Source: an uncultured Ruminococcus sp. (GTDB lineage Bacteria; Bacillota; Clostridia; Monoglobales; Monoglobaceae). Taken from it: DNA of 44,327 nt. The position numbers and the translations under genes were made by a program. Positions 31,635 through 44,106 of this stretch are shown here, in pieces (the stretch's first letter is position 1; each line of letters opens with the position of its first letter). The stretch is taken from positions 1 through 44,327 of the forward strand of contig CACXES010000069.1 of NCBI GenBank assembly GCA_902766745.1, in the 5' to 3' direction. The notes under the pieces are model-generated. The model was given only the letters and a program-made list of their open reading frames with translations. It was not told the origin of the DNA and did no database searches.

Positions 31635-33953
31635 ATGAAAATAAAGAGTGGTTTCGGAGACGGGTCGAAATTTCAAAAATCGGGCATGGTGTATAGGTTT
31701 TTTCTTTTGCTGTGCGTTCCCATTTTGATTGTGGTGTTTTTTATTTACAGCTGTAACGCATATTATTCAAATCAGTTCCGCTCGTTTCTTATAAAGACGT
31801 ATTCCGCCGAGATGAATAACTTTCTGAAATCGGTGGAGGAGGAATATATGAATATAAGCAATGATGCGGAGCTGCTTCTGTCTATTCCGGCGATAGGTGA
31901 GGTTTCATATACCGCAGGGGGTGCGGACAGCGTAGCTGCGGACAGTGTAAAGTCCGCACAGACTGCGCTCCACTCCTTTGCAGCGCGAACCGAGTATGCT
32001 GAAAGCGCGGCAATCTTCAATCGGTCGGGCGGATTTGTTGTAAATACCGAGGGGGTTTTTGATGCGGACAGATACTTTGGCGAGATTTGTGTATACAAAG
32101 ACTACGATGCGGATTACTGGAAGAAGCTTAAGTCTTACTATGATTCGACACGGATGTTAAAGCCCACTGAGACTTTAAGCTACTCGGAAAACGAAAAGAC
32201 GATAGTCCCTGTTATTTTGCCCATGATAGGCGAGGTCAGCAACAGCCTGCTTATATTCAATATCAATGCCGAAAAGCTTTATGACGGTTTTACTCGCTAC
32301 AGATTTACATCGAACAGCCATTTGCTTATGATAAACAACGACAGCGGCGAAATTTACAGCGGCGGCTCTGATACTGCGTCTAACTTCAGACCGAATTTAG
32401 CATCGGCGAAGCTGTTGTATGACACGAATTTCTACAGCGTTTCGGATCTTGAGAACGGCGGAGTTAAGTATCTTCTGATTGCTTCTCAGAACAGATATGC
32501 AATGTTTGGCTATACCTATGCCGGGGCGATTCCGTACTCGGACATTGAAGGTCATACGCATAAAATACTTATACGCATCCTTCTTCTTGCTTTGGGAATT
32601 ATTCTGATTATGCTGATCTATGCGTACATTGGGTCGCAAAAGCTGTCCAAGCCTTGGCGCTCCATAGCCGAAAAGCTTGCAGGGGACAACGACGGCGGAG
32701 AGGAAAGCAATGTTATTTCGTATGTGAACGATGCCATAACCATGCTTATGGACAAAAACATGGATTTAACTCATAACCTTGCCGTCACTCTTCCGCTCAG
32801 TCAGCAGAAATATCTCGTTGACATTCTGAACAACCCTGCCTCCGGCAGTGATGAGGAAATGGATAGGCTTATTTTCAAGTATGAATACTTTGTGTCGATT
32901 GCCATAAACATATCCCTAAAGCAAACCGCCGGTTCGGATGCCTTCACGTTAAATCCTCAGCTGTACAGCGAGGTTTACAAGGCGATAGAGTCGGTATTTG
33001 CGGCACAGTTTGTGACCTTCTCTCTGCCCAGTACAAACAACACGCTTTATCTGATACTGAACATAGAATCGGACGAAAGCTGCGAGGCGTTGGAGGAGAC
33101 CATAGATCAGATTAAATCTCTGCTTGCTGCGGACATCGATTACATAGACCTGTTTATGGGTATAGGGAAGGTGTATAAGGGTATAGACGGACTGCGTCTT
33201 TCCCACCAGGAGGCACTTTCGGATATTTTCCGCGATATGAACGCCAACAAGATTCAAATTGTGGACAATCATAACCTTCACGAATACTCGTTCGGGGTAT
33301 ATAACGAGAACATACTTATAAATTACATTCTGACCGGCAAGGGGGAGGATGCGGAGAAGTTTATCTGCGACAGCTTTGAATCCTGCTCGAAGAGCTCACC
33401 GGAGAGCAGAAGTCAGGTTTATGCAGGCATATACCGTGCGGTCGGAAAGGTTATAAAGGTAAAGAAGATTCGCACAACGACCTTTGAAGAAAAGACGGAT
33501 GAAAGGATTCTTGAGGAGATTATGAGCGGCTCTGACGAGACCGTTATGCAGGAGCTTCTGAATATTACCAAGAATATTATCAGAATCGAAACCCCGTCCG
33601 GTAAGGCACGTGTGGCAGAGATTGCCGATTATATAAAGGAGCATTTTTCGGAGGAGCTGTACCTTGACGGCTTGGCGCAGAAATTCAATGTCACGCCAAA
33701 GTATCTTTCCAAGGTTCTGAAGGAGCATCTCGGAATATCCTTTAAGGTGTATCTGACATCACTCAGAATTGATAAGGCGGAGGAGCTTCTGACCCGAGAT
33801 GACATTAAGATAAACGACATATGCAAGATGGTCGGATTTATGAATCATTCGGCGTTTATACGTGCATTTAAGCAGAAGAACGGCATTTCGCCCAGCGAGT
33901 ACCGCGCTTTGTATCACAAGCGAAAGGCCGGGGGCGGAGAAAATGAACAATGA
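31635..33953 (+). CDS. Membrane-bound AraC-family transcription regulator
   Basis: One-component regulator of 772 residues. Transmembrane segment 1 is about 20-42, an extracellular sensor domain covers about 43-308, and segment 2 is about 310-332. A cytoplasmic linker of about 320 residues follows, then an AraC double helix-turn-helix at about 658-760 (YLDGLAQKFNVTPKYLSKVLK, then INDICKMVGFMNHSAFIRAFK split by family spacing, ending SPSEYR). There is no receiver or kinase domain, so the signal is read directly. Divergent from the sugar ABC operon, its likely target. Its last 11 bases overlap the radical SAM gene. Confidence 0.88.
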   Translation: MKIKSGFGDGSKFQKSGMVYRFFLLLCVPILIVVFFIYSCNAYYSNQFRSFLIKTYSAEMNNFLKSVEEEYMNISNDAELLLSIPAIGEVSYTAGGADSVAADSVKSAQTALHSFAARTEYAESAAIFNRSGGFVVNTEGVFDADRYFGEICVYKDYDADYWKKLKSYYDSTRMLKPTETLSYSENEKTIVPVILPMIGEVSNSLLIFNINAEKLYDGFTRYRFTSNSHLLMINNDSGEIYSGGSDTASNFRPNLASAKLLYDTNFYSVSDLENGGVKYLLIASQNRYAMFGYTYAGAIPYSDIEGHTHKILIRILLLALGIILIMLIYAYIGSQKLSKPWRSIAEKLAGDNDGGEESNVISYVNDAITMLMDKNMDLTHNLAVTLPLSQQKYLVDILNNPASGSDEEMDRLIFKYEYFVSIAINISLKQTAGSDAFTLNPQLYSEVYKAIESVFAAQFVTFSLPSTNNTLYLILNIESDESCEALEETIDQIKSLLAADIDYIDLFMGIGKVYKGIDGLRLSHQEALSDIFRDMNANKIQIVDNHNLHEYSFGVYNENILINYILTGKGEDAEKFICDSFESCSKSSPESRSQVYAGIYRAVGKVIKVKKIRTTTFEEKTDERILEEIMSGSDETVMQELLNITKNIIRIETPSGKARVAEIADYIKEHFSEELYLDGLAQKFNVTPKYLSKVLKEHLGISFKVYLTSLRIDKAEELLTRDDIKINDICKMVGFMNHSAFIRAFKQKNGISPSEYRALYHKRKAGGGENEQ

Positions 33954-34845
33954 TTTGTGCAGCATATGCCCGAGGAGCTGCAGGGCGGATCGGAACAGCG
34001 GCAAAGGCTTCTGCGGTGCGGACAGCCGTATCAGAATTGCAAGGGCGGCGCTCCACTTCTGGGAGGAGCCGTGCATAAGCGGAACGCACGGCAGCGGTGC
34101 GGTATTCTTCTGTGGCTGTAATTTGAAATGCGTATTCTGCCAGAACATAGAGATAAGCCGCGGCAGGGCCGGTGCCGAGGTCAGTCCGCAGCGGCTGAAG
34201 GAAATATTTCTCGAGTTGCAGAGGCAGGGGGCTCACAACATAAATCTTGTGACGCCCACACACTATGTAAAAGAGATAAAAAGGGCATTGCTGTGTGCAG
34301 GTAATGCGCTTGAAATTCCGATTGTATACAACTGCGGCGGTTATGAGTGCTCTCGGGGACTGGAGGTTTTGTCCGATTACACGGATATTTACCTTACGGA
34401 TTTTAAATATGCGTCAGACAGGCTTGCCGAAAGATACAGCCGCTGCAGCGATTATTTTGACACTGCAATAGCGGCGTTGAAATACATGATTGATGCGGTG
34501 GGTGCACCGGTATATGATTCGGACGGAATCATACAAAGCGGCGTAATTGTGCGCCATCTTGTACTGCCGTCCTGTCGTCATGATTCAATAGAGCTTCTGC
34601 GGCGGCTTTCGGCAGAGTTTGGTACAGACAAGTTCAGACTTAGTATTATGAGTCAGTTTACACCGAACGGTGCCTTGCATGATTTCCCGGAGCTGAATCG
34701 AAGAATAACCTCATTTGAGTATAAATCCGTTGTTGAAGAGGCACTTCGCCTCGGATTTTCGGATGCGTATATCCAGGAGCGGTCAAGCGCAAAGGCGGAA
34801 TACACTCCGCCCTTTGACCTGACAGGGGTTAAACGTAATAAATAA
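33943..34845 (+). CDS. PflX-like radical SAM protein
   Basis: Radical SAM enzyme of 300 residues, similar to the pyruvate-formate-lyase-activating-enzyme-like group COG1313 (substrate unknown). The cluster motif is CNLKCVFC (C-x3-C-x2-C) near residue 60. The N-terminus carries extra cysteines, CSICPRSC and GFCG, which in this group may bind another metal. The ATG at 33943 is preferred over an in-frame upstream start inside the regulator gene, because it follows GGGGCGGAG and begins the conserved cysteine region. It overlaps the regulator stop by 11 bases, suggesting coupling. A terminator follows directly. Confidence 0.85.
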   Translation: MNNDLCSICPRSCRADRNSGKGFCGADSRIRIARAALHFWEEPCISGTHGSGAVFFCGCNLKCVFCQNIEISRGRAGAEVSPQRLKEIFLELQRQGAHNINLVTPTHYVKEIKRALLCAGNALEIPIVYNCGGYECSRGLEVLSDYTDIYLTDFKYASDRLAERYSRCSDYFDTAIAALKYMIDAVGAPVYDSDGIIQSGVIVRHLVLPSCRHDSIELLRRLSAEFGTDKFRLSIMSQFTPNGALHDFPELNRRITSFEYKSVVEEALRLGFSDAYIQERSSAKAEYTPPFDLTGVKRNK

Positions 34846-34885
34846 AACGGCACAATCGCAGCAGATTTTGCGACTGTGCCGTTTT
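34844..34885. terminator. Bidirectional terminator after the radical SAM gene
   Basis: AAAACGGCACAATCGCA (34844-34860) pairs, with one mismatch, with 34869-34885. A-run on one side and T-run on the other. It serves the radical SAM gene and the convergent antiporter gene. Confidence 0.8.
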
Positions 34886-34899
34886 GCCGAGCAATAATA

Positions 34900-36099
34900 T
34901 CAGGGATTTGATGCTGTCGTATCAACGGGATTACGCCGATACAGTATTTTTAAAATTATCGGCGTCAAGATTGACGAAACGATAATAAGCAGGATAACCG
35001 GAGTGAAAAATACCGAGTCGATAAGACCGATTGCCAGACCCTTTTGGGCAACGATCAGAGCGACCTCGCCTCGGGTCATCATGCCTACGCCGACCTTCAG
35101 GCTGTCGAGGGTTGAGTGGCGCATAAGCCGTGCCGTCGCTCCGCAGCCGACGATTTTGGATATAAGAGCTACGGCGATAAAGCACACGGAGAACAATATC
35201 ATTGTTCCCGATACGCCCTGAATGTTTGTTTTTAAGCCGATGCCGGCGAAGAAAACAGGGCCGAAGAGCATATATGAATTAACAATGATTTTTCCGTCAA
35301 TGTACTCAGAGTCGTGGATGTTACAGAGGATTACACCGGCACAGAATGCTCCGGTAATATCGGCAACGCCGAAAAAGCGTTCGGCTATGTACGACAGAGC
35401 CATGCAGAGTGCAAGGCCGAAAATCGGGATTCTTTGAGTGTGTCTGTATTTTGCGTCGAGTTTTTGGAATATCTTATAGAGGATGACTCCGCCGATGCCC
35501 ATAACAACAAAGAAAAGCAGATTTTTGGCAATAACCGCCGAGATAGATGTGTCGCCCGAACCGGTTCCGACACCGATTACTATGGCAAGGACGATTATGC
35601 CGATTACATCATCGATTATAGCAGCACTTACAATTGTTGTGCCGAGCGTGGTTTTAAGCTTTCCCATTTCGTGGAGAGTGCGGACAGTGATGCTGACCGA
35701 GGTTGCGGTCAGAATTACGCCGACAAAAACCGCACGGAAGAACTCAACGGTTCCTACGGCGGCAAAGCCGTAAAATGCCATGTACAATAGGGCTCCGGCT
35801 ATAAGCGGAAGGACAACGCCTGCACAGGCGATCAAAAATGCTGCGGCACCGGTTTTTTTCAGATCCTTTAAATTTGTGCCGAGGCCTGCCGAGAACATGA
35901 TGAGAATTACGCCTATCTCCGCCATCTGCGACAGAAAGTCGGTCTGCTGTACAATACCGAGGACGCTCGGACCGATGATAAGCCCGGCAACAATCTCGCC
36001 CACCACCTGCGGGATATTCAGCCGCCTTGCTAAGATTCCCAGAAGCTTTGCCGCAATCAGTATTATGGCAAGCTCTCTGAATATCGAATATGTTTCCAT
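34900..36099 (-). CDS. CPA2-family cation/proton antiporter
   Basis: Kef/NhaS3-type membrane antiporter, 399 residues and about 12 transmembrane segments. Conserved features: LNIPQVVGEIVAGLIIGP near the start, a VSAAIIDDVIG double-aspartate motif that carries ion exchange in the family, and GMMTRGEVALIVAQKG near the end. There is no C-terminal TrkA-N domain. METYSIF at 36099 is preferred; an in-frame GTG at 36111 is the alternative, as AAAGG sits close to it. A hairpin terminator separates it from the SLH-peptidase gene upstream. Probably Na+ or K+ homeostasis. Confidence 0.88.
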   Translation of the reverse strand: METYSIFRELAIILIAAKLLGILARRLNIPQVVGEIVAGLIIGPSVLGIVQQTDFLSQMAEIGVILIMFSAGLGTNLKDLKKTGAAAFLIACAGVVLPLIAGALLYMAFYGFAAVGTVEFFRAVFVGVILTATSVSITVRTLHEMGKLKTTLGTTIVSAAIIDDVIGIIVLAIVIGVGTGSGDTSISAVIAKNLLFFVVMGIGGVILYKIFQKLDAKYRHTQRIPIFGLALCMALSYIAERFFGVADITGAFCAGVILCNIHDSEYIDGKIIVNSYMLFGPVFFAGIGLKTNIQGVSGTMILFSVCFIAVALISKIVGCGATARLMRHSTLDSLKVGVGMMTRGEVALIVAQKGLAIGLIDSVFFTPVILLIIVSSILTPIILKILYRRNPVDTTASNP

Positions 36100-36138
36100 T
36101 TTATAGTACACTGCCTTTCATAAAATTAATATGCATAG

Positions 36139-36166
36139 CAAAAGCCGCCATTCTCGGCGGCTTTTG
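36139..36166. terminator. Hairpin terminator after the SLH-peptidase gene
   Basis: CAAAAGCCGCC (36139-36149) pairs with GGCGGCTTTTG (36156-36166). Bidirectional by symmetry; it ends the leftward gene at 36180. Confidence 0.75.
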
Positions 36167-36179
36167 ACCTGTCGAAAAA

Positions 36180-37574
36180 TTACTTACCCAGATATGTAAA
36201 GTGCATATAGTCGACCGTTCCGTTCACCCATGCGTTCGCACCCCAGAGCCATCCGTATTTTGCGAAGGTTTGAACGACGATTCCGTCATTCGGGAAGGAA
36301 TATACCGAGGTGTTCGGATCGTAGAAGGTACCGATTGTGGTGCCGTTTGCGTATACGGTGTAGTTTTCGTTATAGTTAAGATCGATAACCGTGCCGTAGT
36401 TGTGGTCGGAATACAAGCCGCTTGCCATGGAGTTCCGCCATGCGTAAGCGGTGGCGTCCTTTATGGGCGGCGGATTGTCGGAATTGAATATCTCGTCGAA
36501 AATCTTGATAACATCGTCCTTTAAAACGCTGTTGATCTTAAATGTCAGGGTTGACGGATACTTCTTGTTTGTGACCTCGTCAAGCTTGTATACGTTGACG
36601 GTAACCTCCGTCATATGGGCGTCGGCCTCCTCCTTGGAGGTGTACTTCTTTCCGTCCGGAAAGATGCGAGCTGCCTTTTCTGCCGCCTCGCCGGAGGCAA
36701 CCGTTTCGGAATAGGTTTTAAGCTTGTACAGACCGTCGCTGCCCGGTATCTGAAGGGGTGTGCCGCTGGGTGCGGTTTCCTTGCTTCCCTGCCAGGTTAT
36801 ATCCTCGGATGCCTTATCGGGATCGGAAGCATAGCGCAAAGCGATTGTTGCGCCGGAGGGCAGAGAAATTGTTTTGATAAGCTTTTGGATTGTATTTCCG
36901 TTTGCGTCGGTGGTACTGCGAAGAGTGGTCTTTATCTGGCCGTTATAGTTCTTGCCGTAGAGGATATAGCAGCGATATGCAATTATTGCCGCCTCCTCAC
37001 GCGTTACCGGGTCTTTGGGACGAAACATTCCCGTGTCGCCGTCGCCTGCCATAAGATGGTTGTCAAGCATGAAGGCAACGTGGTTCTTCGCCCAATAGTC
37101 AATCTGATCCGCATCCTTTATATCGGAAAACACCTTGTCGGACGGGAAGTAGTTATAGCTCGAAACACCTGCCGAGTCGAAAAGGCTGGTCATGATCTTG
37201 CACATTTCCTGACGGGTAAGGGTTGCCTGCGGAAAGAAGTGTCCTTCACCGTCACCGCTGACAAGACCTGCGTAAAACGCCATGTTGGCAAAAGGGTTAT
37301 CGGTATCGACAAAGGGGTTGGTCGGACCGGTTGAAACCTCCTCGGCTGTGAGCGTGGCGTAAAGGTTCATGGCGATGTTGACAAAGTCAGCTCTGGATAT
37401 CGGCTGGTCAAACGCCTTTGTGGAATACTCCTCTGATAATATGCTGAGATTTGTCGCGCTGCGAACGGCGTCGGCAGCCCAGGAGTTGGGCTCGAACGCG
37501 AATACGCCAAACTGAGCTGCGGAAATTGCGGCAGCCGCTGCAAGGCAGACAATTCTCTTTGCGAATTTTCTCAT
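36180..37574 (-). CDS. SLH-anchored M15-type peptidase
   Basis: Exported protein of 464 residues. Signal peptide about 1-26. Three SLH domains at about 30-75, 86-132 and 148-205 (ISRADFVNIA, LTRQEMCKIM, VTREEAAIIA). The linker is about 206-365. The C-terminal domain is of the M15 D,D-peptidase/L,D-peptidase type with SDHNYGTVIDLN (H391, D398) and VDYMHF (D455, H458); the family usually has Glu or Asp at the catalytic-base position. Probably trims peptidoglycan stem peptides while held on the wall. It has its own promoter upstream and GAGGTGA before the ATG; a terminator follows. Confidence 0.83.
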   Translation of the reverse strand: MRKFAKRIVCLAAAAAISAAQFGVFAFEPNSWAADAVRSATNLSILSEEYSTKAFDQPISRADFVNIAMNLYATLTAEEVSTGPTNPFVDTDNPFANMAFYAGLVSGDGEGHFFPQATLTRQEMCKIMTSLFDSAGVSSYNYFPSDKVFSDIKDADQIDYWAKNHVAFMLDNHLMAGDGDTGMFRPKDPVTREEAAIIAYRCYILYGKNYNGQIKTTLRSTTDANGNTIQKLIKTISLPSGATIALRYASDPDKASEDITWQGSKETAPSGTPLQIPGSDGLYKLKTYSETVASGEAAEKAARIFPDGKKYTSKEEADAHMTEVTVNVYKLDEVTNKKYPSTLTFKINSVLKDDVIKIFDEIFNSDNPPPIKDATAYAWRNSMASGLYSDHNYGTVIDLNYNENYTVYANGTTIGTFYDPNTSVYSFPNDGIVVQTFAKYGWLWGANAWVNGTVDYMHFTYLGK

Positions 37575-37637
37575 TTTGTTTTCACCTCATTATTTTTTTC
37601 GGCAGACAGAAGAATTGCAAGCTGTCGACCGAATACT

Positions 37638-37666
37638 ATTATAACATATTTTTTCAAAAATTTCAA
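37638..37666 (-). promoter_or_regulatory. Sigma-A-like promoter of the SLH-peptidase gene
   Basis: On the minus strand TTGAAA (37666-37661), a 17-base spacer and TATAAT (37643-37638), 64 bases before the start codon. The rest of the 37575-37889 gap holds only the terminator at 37799-37818. Confidence 0.75.
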
Positions 37667-37798
37667 CTCTGTAAAAATATTGTACACAAAATGTTAAAAT
37701 TCTCGCCGAAACGCCGCAGAGATAAGGGTTTGCGAATAATACAGAGCCCTGCCTTTGATAGTTTTAAACCAAATGCTTTAAAATTTGCGGTAAAAAAG

Positions 37799-37818
37799 CA
37801 GGTGCCGAAAGACACCTG
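37799..37818. terminator. Terminator after the TauE/SafE pair
   Basis: CAGGTG (37799-37804) pairs with CACCTG (37813-37818), with a T-run on the minus strand just beyond. It lies 72 bases past the leftward stop at 37890. Confidence 0.65.
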
Positions 37819-37889
37819 ATTTTTCACAGAAAACATATAGGGCGGTGGATTAACATTCTATCGGAGGATTTTCGGTTTTATGATGTCGA

Positions 37890-38279
37890 TTAAGGGTCGG
37901 ATTTATCGGATTGGGCATCTGACTTCTTAGTATGCAGACCCTTTAAAATTTCGCGTATTCCGATAAGCAGCAGAAAAAATCCGAACATACGGCGAAGGAG
38001 GTCGCTGCCGAGGTGCATGGCGATGAGAGAGCCGAGAACCGCACCGATACAGCCGAAGGAACCAATGACCGCCGCAGCGGGTATGTCAACATTCTTGTTT
38101 TTGAGATGAATAATAAGGGCAATGACTGCCGTAGGCAAAAAATACACAAGGTTGATCCCCTGGGCAAGCTTCTGGTCTATGCCGGATGTAAAAATCAGGG
38201 CGGGGATTAAAATTGCACCGCCGCCGATGCCCATGCCGCTTATTATTCCGCTGAAAAAGCCTATAAGAACAGATACCAT
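37890..38279 (-). CDS. Half-size TauE/SafE permease, second subunit
   Basis: Membrane protein of 129 residues with about four transmembrane segments. It starts with GFFSGIISGMGIGGGAILIPAL, the family's repeat signature. A full TauE/SafE protein has about 250 residues and two such repeats; this one equals one repeat. GGAGGT precedes the ATG, 12 bases after the other half. The C-terminus is hydrophilic (KKSDAQSDKSDP). Probably forms a heterodimeric anion or sulfur-compound permease with its neighbour. Confidence 0.85.
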   Translation of the reverse strand: MVSVLIGFFSGIISGMGIGGGAILIPALIFTSGIDQKLAQGINLVYFLPTAVIALIIHLKNKNVDIPAAAVIGSFGCIGAVLGSLIAMHLGSDLLRRMFGFFLLLIGIREILKGLHTKKSDAQSDKSDP

Positions 38280-38291
38280 TGCTACCTCCGT

Positions 38292-38654
38292 TTAAAATAT
38301 CATTTTTGCGGCAGTTATTACGATAACCGTTCCGAAAATAATCTTGAGCAGCCTGACCGAGATTTTGGACAGCAGCGCTGCACCTGCCGCACCGCCGGCA
38401 ACGCCGCCGAGGGTTACCGGAAGCCACAGGCCGAAGTTGAAATTTCCGCTTCGTATATAGAAATACGAGCTGACTGCCGACATTACAAGAATAACCGCTA
38501 TCGCCGTGGCGTGGGCGTGCTTTTCCTCTGTCTTGAGAAACTCCTCCATGGCAGGGACGACAACGCTTCCGCCGCCTGCGCCGAAAAGTCCGTTTAATAT
38601 GCCGCTTGACAGACCTATTAATATATGACGATAATATTTTCTTAAAATACCCAT
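38292..38654 (-). CDS. Half-size TauE/SafE permease, first subunit
   Basis: Membrane protein of 120 residues, about four transmembrane segments, with GLSSGILNGLFGAGGGSVVVPAM, the same repeat signature as its neighbour. ATG 38654 is chosen; GAGGTG directly upstream is its ribosome site, and the in-frame GTG at 38660 is part of that site. Two separate half-proteins with good ribosome sites argue for a true split gene pair, not a recent frameshift. Confidence 0.83.
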   Translation of the reverse strand: MGILRKYYRHILIGLSSGILNGLFGAGGGSVVVPAMEEFLKTEEKHAHATAIAVILVMSAVSSYFYIRSGNFNFGLWLPVTLGGVAGGAAGAALLSKISVRLLKIIFGTVIVITAAKMIF

Positions 38655-38684
38655 ATACACCTCAAAGTTTAAAGACTGACATAA

Positions 38685-38717
38685 AAAGACTATCGGCCGT
38701 TCATACCGATAGTCTTT
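38685..38717. terminator. Terminator after lacZ
   Basis: AAAGACTATCGG (38685-38696) pairs with CCGATAGTCTTT (38706-38717), with T-runs on both sides. It ends the leftward lacZ transcript, so the TauE/SafE pair likely has its own start in the short gap that follows. Confidence 0.8.
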
Positions 38718-38742
38718 GCGATTTTTTTAAATTTATTCGGAT

Positions 38743-41610
<2,868 letters not shown>

Positions 41611-41645
41611 TCACACTCCTTGCGGATATAATTTTTAATACCTAC

Positions 41646-41674
41646 ATTATAATAGAATATATAGATTTTGTAAA
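41646..41674 (-). promoter_or_regulatory. Sigma-A-like promoter of lacZ
   Basis: On the minus strand TTTACA (41674-41669), a 17-base spacer and consensus TATAAT (41651-41646), 39 bases before the ATG. Confidence 0.8.
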
Positions 41675-41727
41675 TACGATAATTATAACAAATATATAAC
41701 TTTTTCAACCTTGTTTTGAGTTTTCGG

Positions 41728-41756
41728 TTGACAAACCGGTGTGCAGGTGGTAAAAT
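41728..41756 (+). promoter_or_regulatory. Sigma-A-like promoter of ybaK
   Basis: Consensus TTGACA (41728-41733), a 17-base spacer and TAAAAT (41751-41756), 31 bases before the ATG at 41788. Confidence 0.85.
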
Positions 41757-41787
41757 TTATACATTGATTAATAAGGAGCGAGGCAAA

Positions 41788-42282
41788 ATGAAGGGTGCGG
41801 CAAAGACGAATGCGATGCGTATTCTCGACAGAAACAAAATTCCGTATAAGGAGCATTTGTACGAAAGTGACGGATTTATGGACGGGGTGTCGATTGCCGA
41901 AAAGTTGAACCAGCCGTTAGAGAGGGTATACAAGACTCTTGTGGCGGTGGGAAAGAGCAAGAAGTATTATGTCTTTGTGATCCCCGTTGCGGAGGAGCTT
42001 GACCTAAAGTCCGCAGCTGCGGCGGTGGGTGAAAAATCCGTGGAAATGATTCATGTAAAGGAAATTAACGCAGTTACCGGTTATATCCGTGGCGGCTGCA
42101 GCCCTATCGGCATGAAAAAGCAGTACGATACAGTGATAGACCGCTCGGCGGAGGGTTTTGACGAGATATTCTTCAGCGGTGGCAGACTCGGCGCACAAAT
42201 AGAGATGAACCCTGCGGCTTTGGCGGATTTGATATGCGCACGGTTTTGTGATATTACACAAAAAAATAGTGAAAGAATTTAG
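41788..42282 (+). CDS. ybaK: Cys-tRNA(Pro)/aminoacyl-tRNA deacylase, YbaK/EbsC
   Basis: Editing deacylase of 164 residues that frees mischarged cysteine from tRNA(Pro) in trans. VYKTLV (with the conserved lysine) and GGCSPIGMKK are family signatures. The ATG at 41788 follows AAGGAG by 8 bases; a longer in-frame TTG start at 41716 would lie upstream of the promoter and is rejected. Standard length. It precedes guaB but is separated from it by guaB's own promoter. Confidence 0.93.
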   Translation: MKGAAKTNAMRILDRNKIPYKEHLYESDGFMDGVSIAEKLNQPLERVYKTLVAVGKSKKYYVFVIPVAEELDLKSAAAAVGEKSVEMIHVKEINAVTGYIRGGCSPIGMKKQYDTVIDRSAEGFDEIFFSGGRLGAQIEMNPAALADLICARFCDITQKNSERI

Positions 42283-42315
42283 ACGATAAGTTGCGGATTT
42301 TGGATATATTTCTGC

Positions 42316-42344
42316 TTGACTGCGACGGTTGTGTGTGCTATAAT
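42316..42344 (+). promoter_or_regulatory. Sigma-A-like promoter of guaB
   Basis: TTGACT (42316-42321), a 17-base spacer and consensus TATAAT (42339-42344). The transcript should begin near 42351. Confidence 0.85.
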
Positions 42345-42361
42345 GTTATAAAATAGTCGGA

Positions 42362-42386
42362 AGCCGCTTTAAAGCGGCTATTTTTT
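42362..42386 (+). terminator. Terminator-like hairpin in the guaB leader
   Basis: AGCCGC and GCGGCT flank TTTAAA, itself self-complementary, at 42362-42379. TTTTTT follows at 42381-42386. It lies about 11 bases after the predicted transcription start and 30 bases before guaB. It may end ybaK transcripts, or act on nascent guaB RNA. Confidence 0.7.
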
Positions 42387-42388
42387 AA

Positions 42389-43955
<1,567 letters not shown>

Positions 43956-43962
43956 TACACGC

Positions 43963-44007
43963 CAAAAGGGCGGAGAGGACAAGCTTCTCTCCGCCCTTTT
44001 GATTTTT
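43963..44007 (+). terminator. Strong terminator after guaB
   Basis: CAAAAGGGCGGAGAG (43963-43977) pairs perfectly with 43987-44001, followed by ATTTTT. Confidence 0.9.
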
Positions 44008-44106
44008 CGGGCACTCCTTTGAGTTGAAGGCGTTATATTACAGTTGTCAAATGAAGCAGGGTCAGTGTGAATATGTAAGTTGGTGAATATATTATAATGA
44101 TAGCTG

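Noticed and set aside
33862-33942. Longer start for the radical SAM protein
   Set aside because: The extra 27 residues are the regulator's end in another frame; ATG 33943 has the ribosome site and starts the conserved cysteine region.
36615-37334. 239-codon frame on the plus strand inside the SLH-peptidase gene
   Set aside because: Opposite-strand shadow of a gene with signal peptide, three SLH domains and an M15-type motif.
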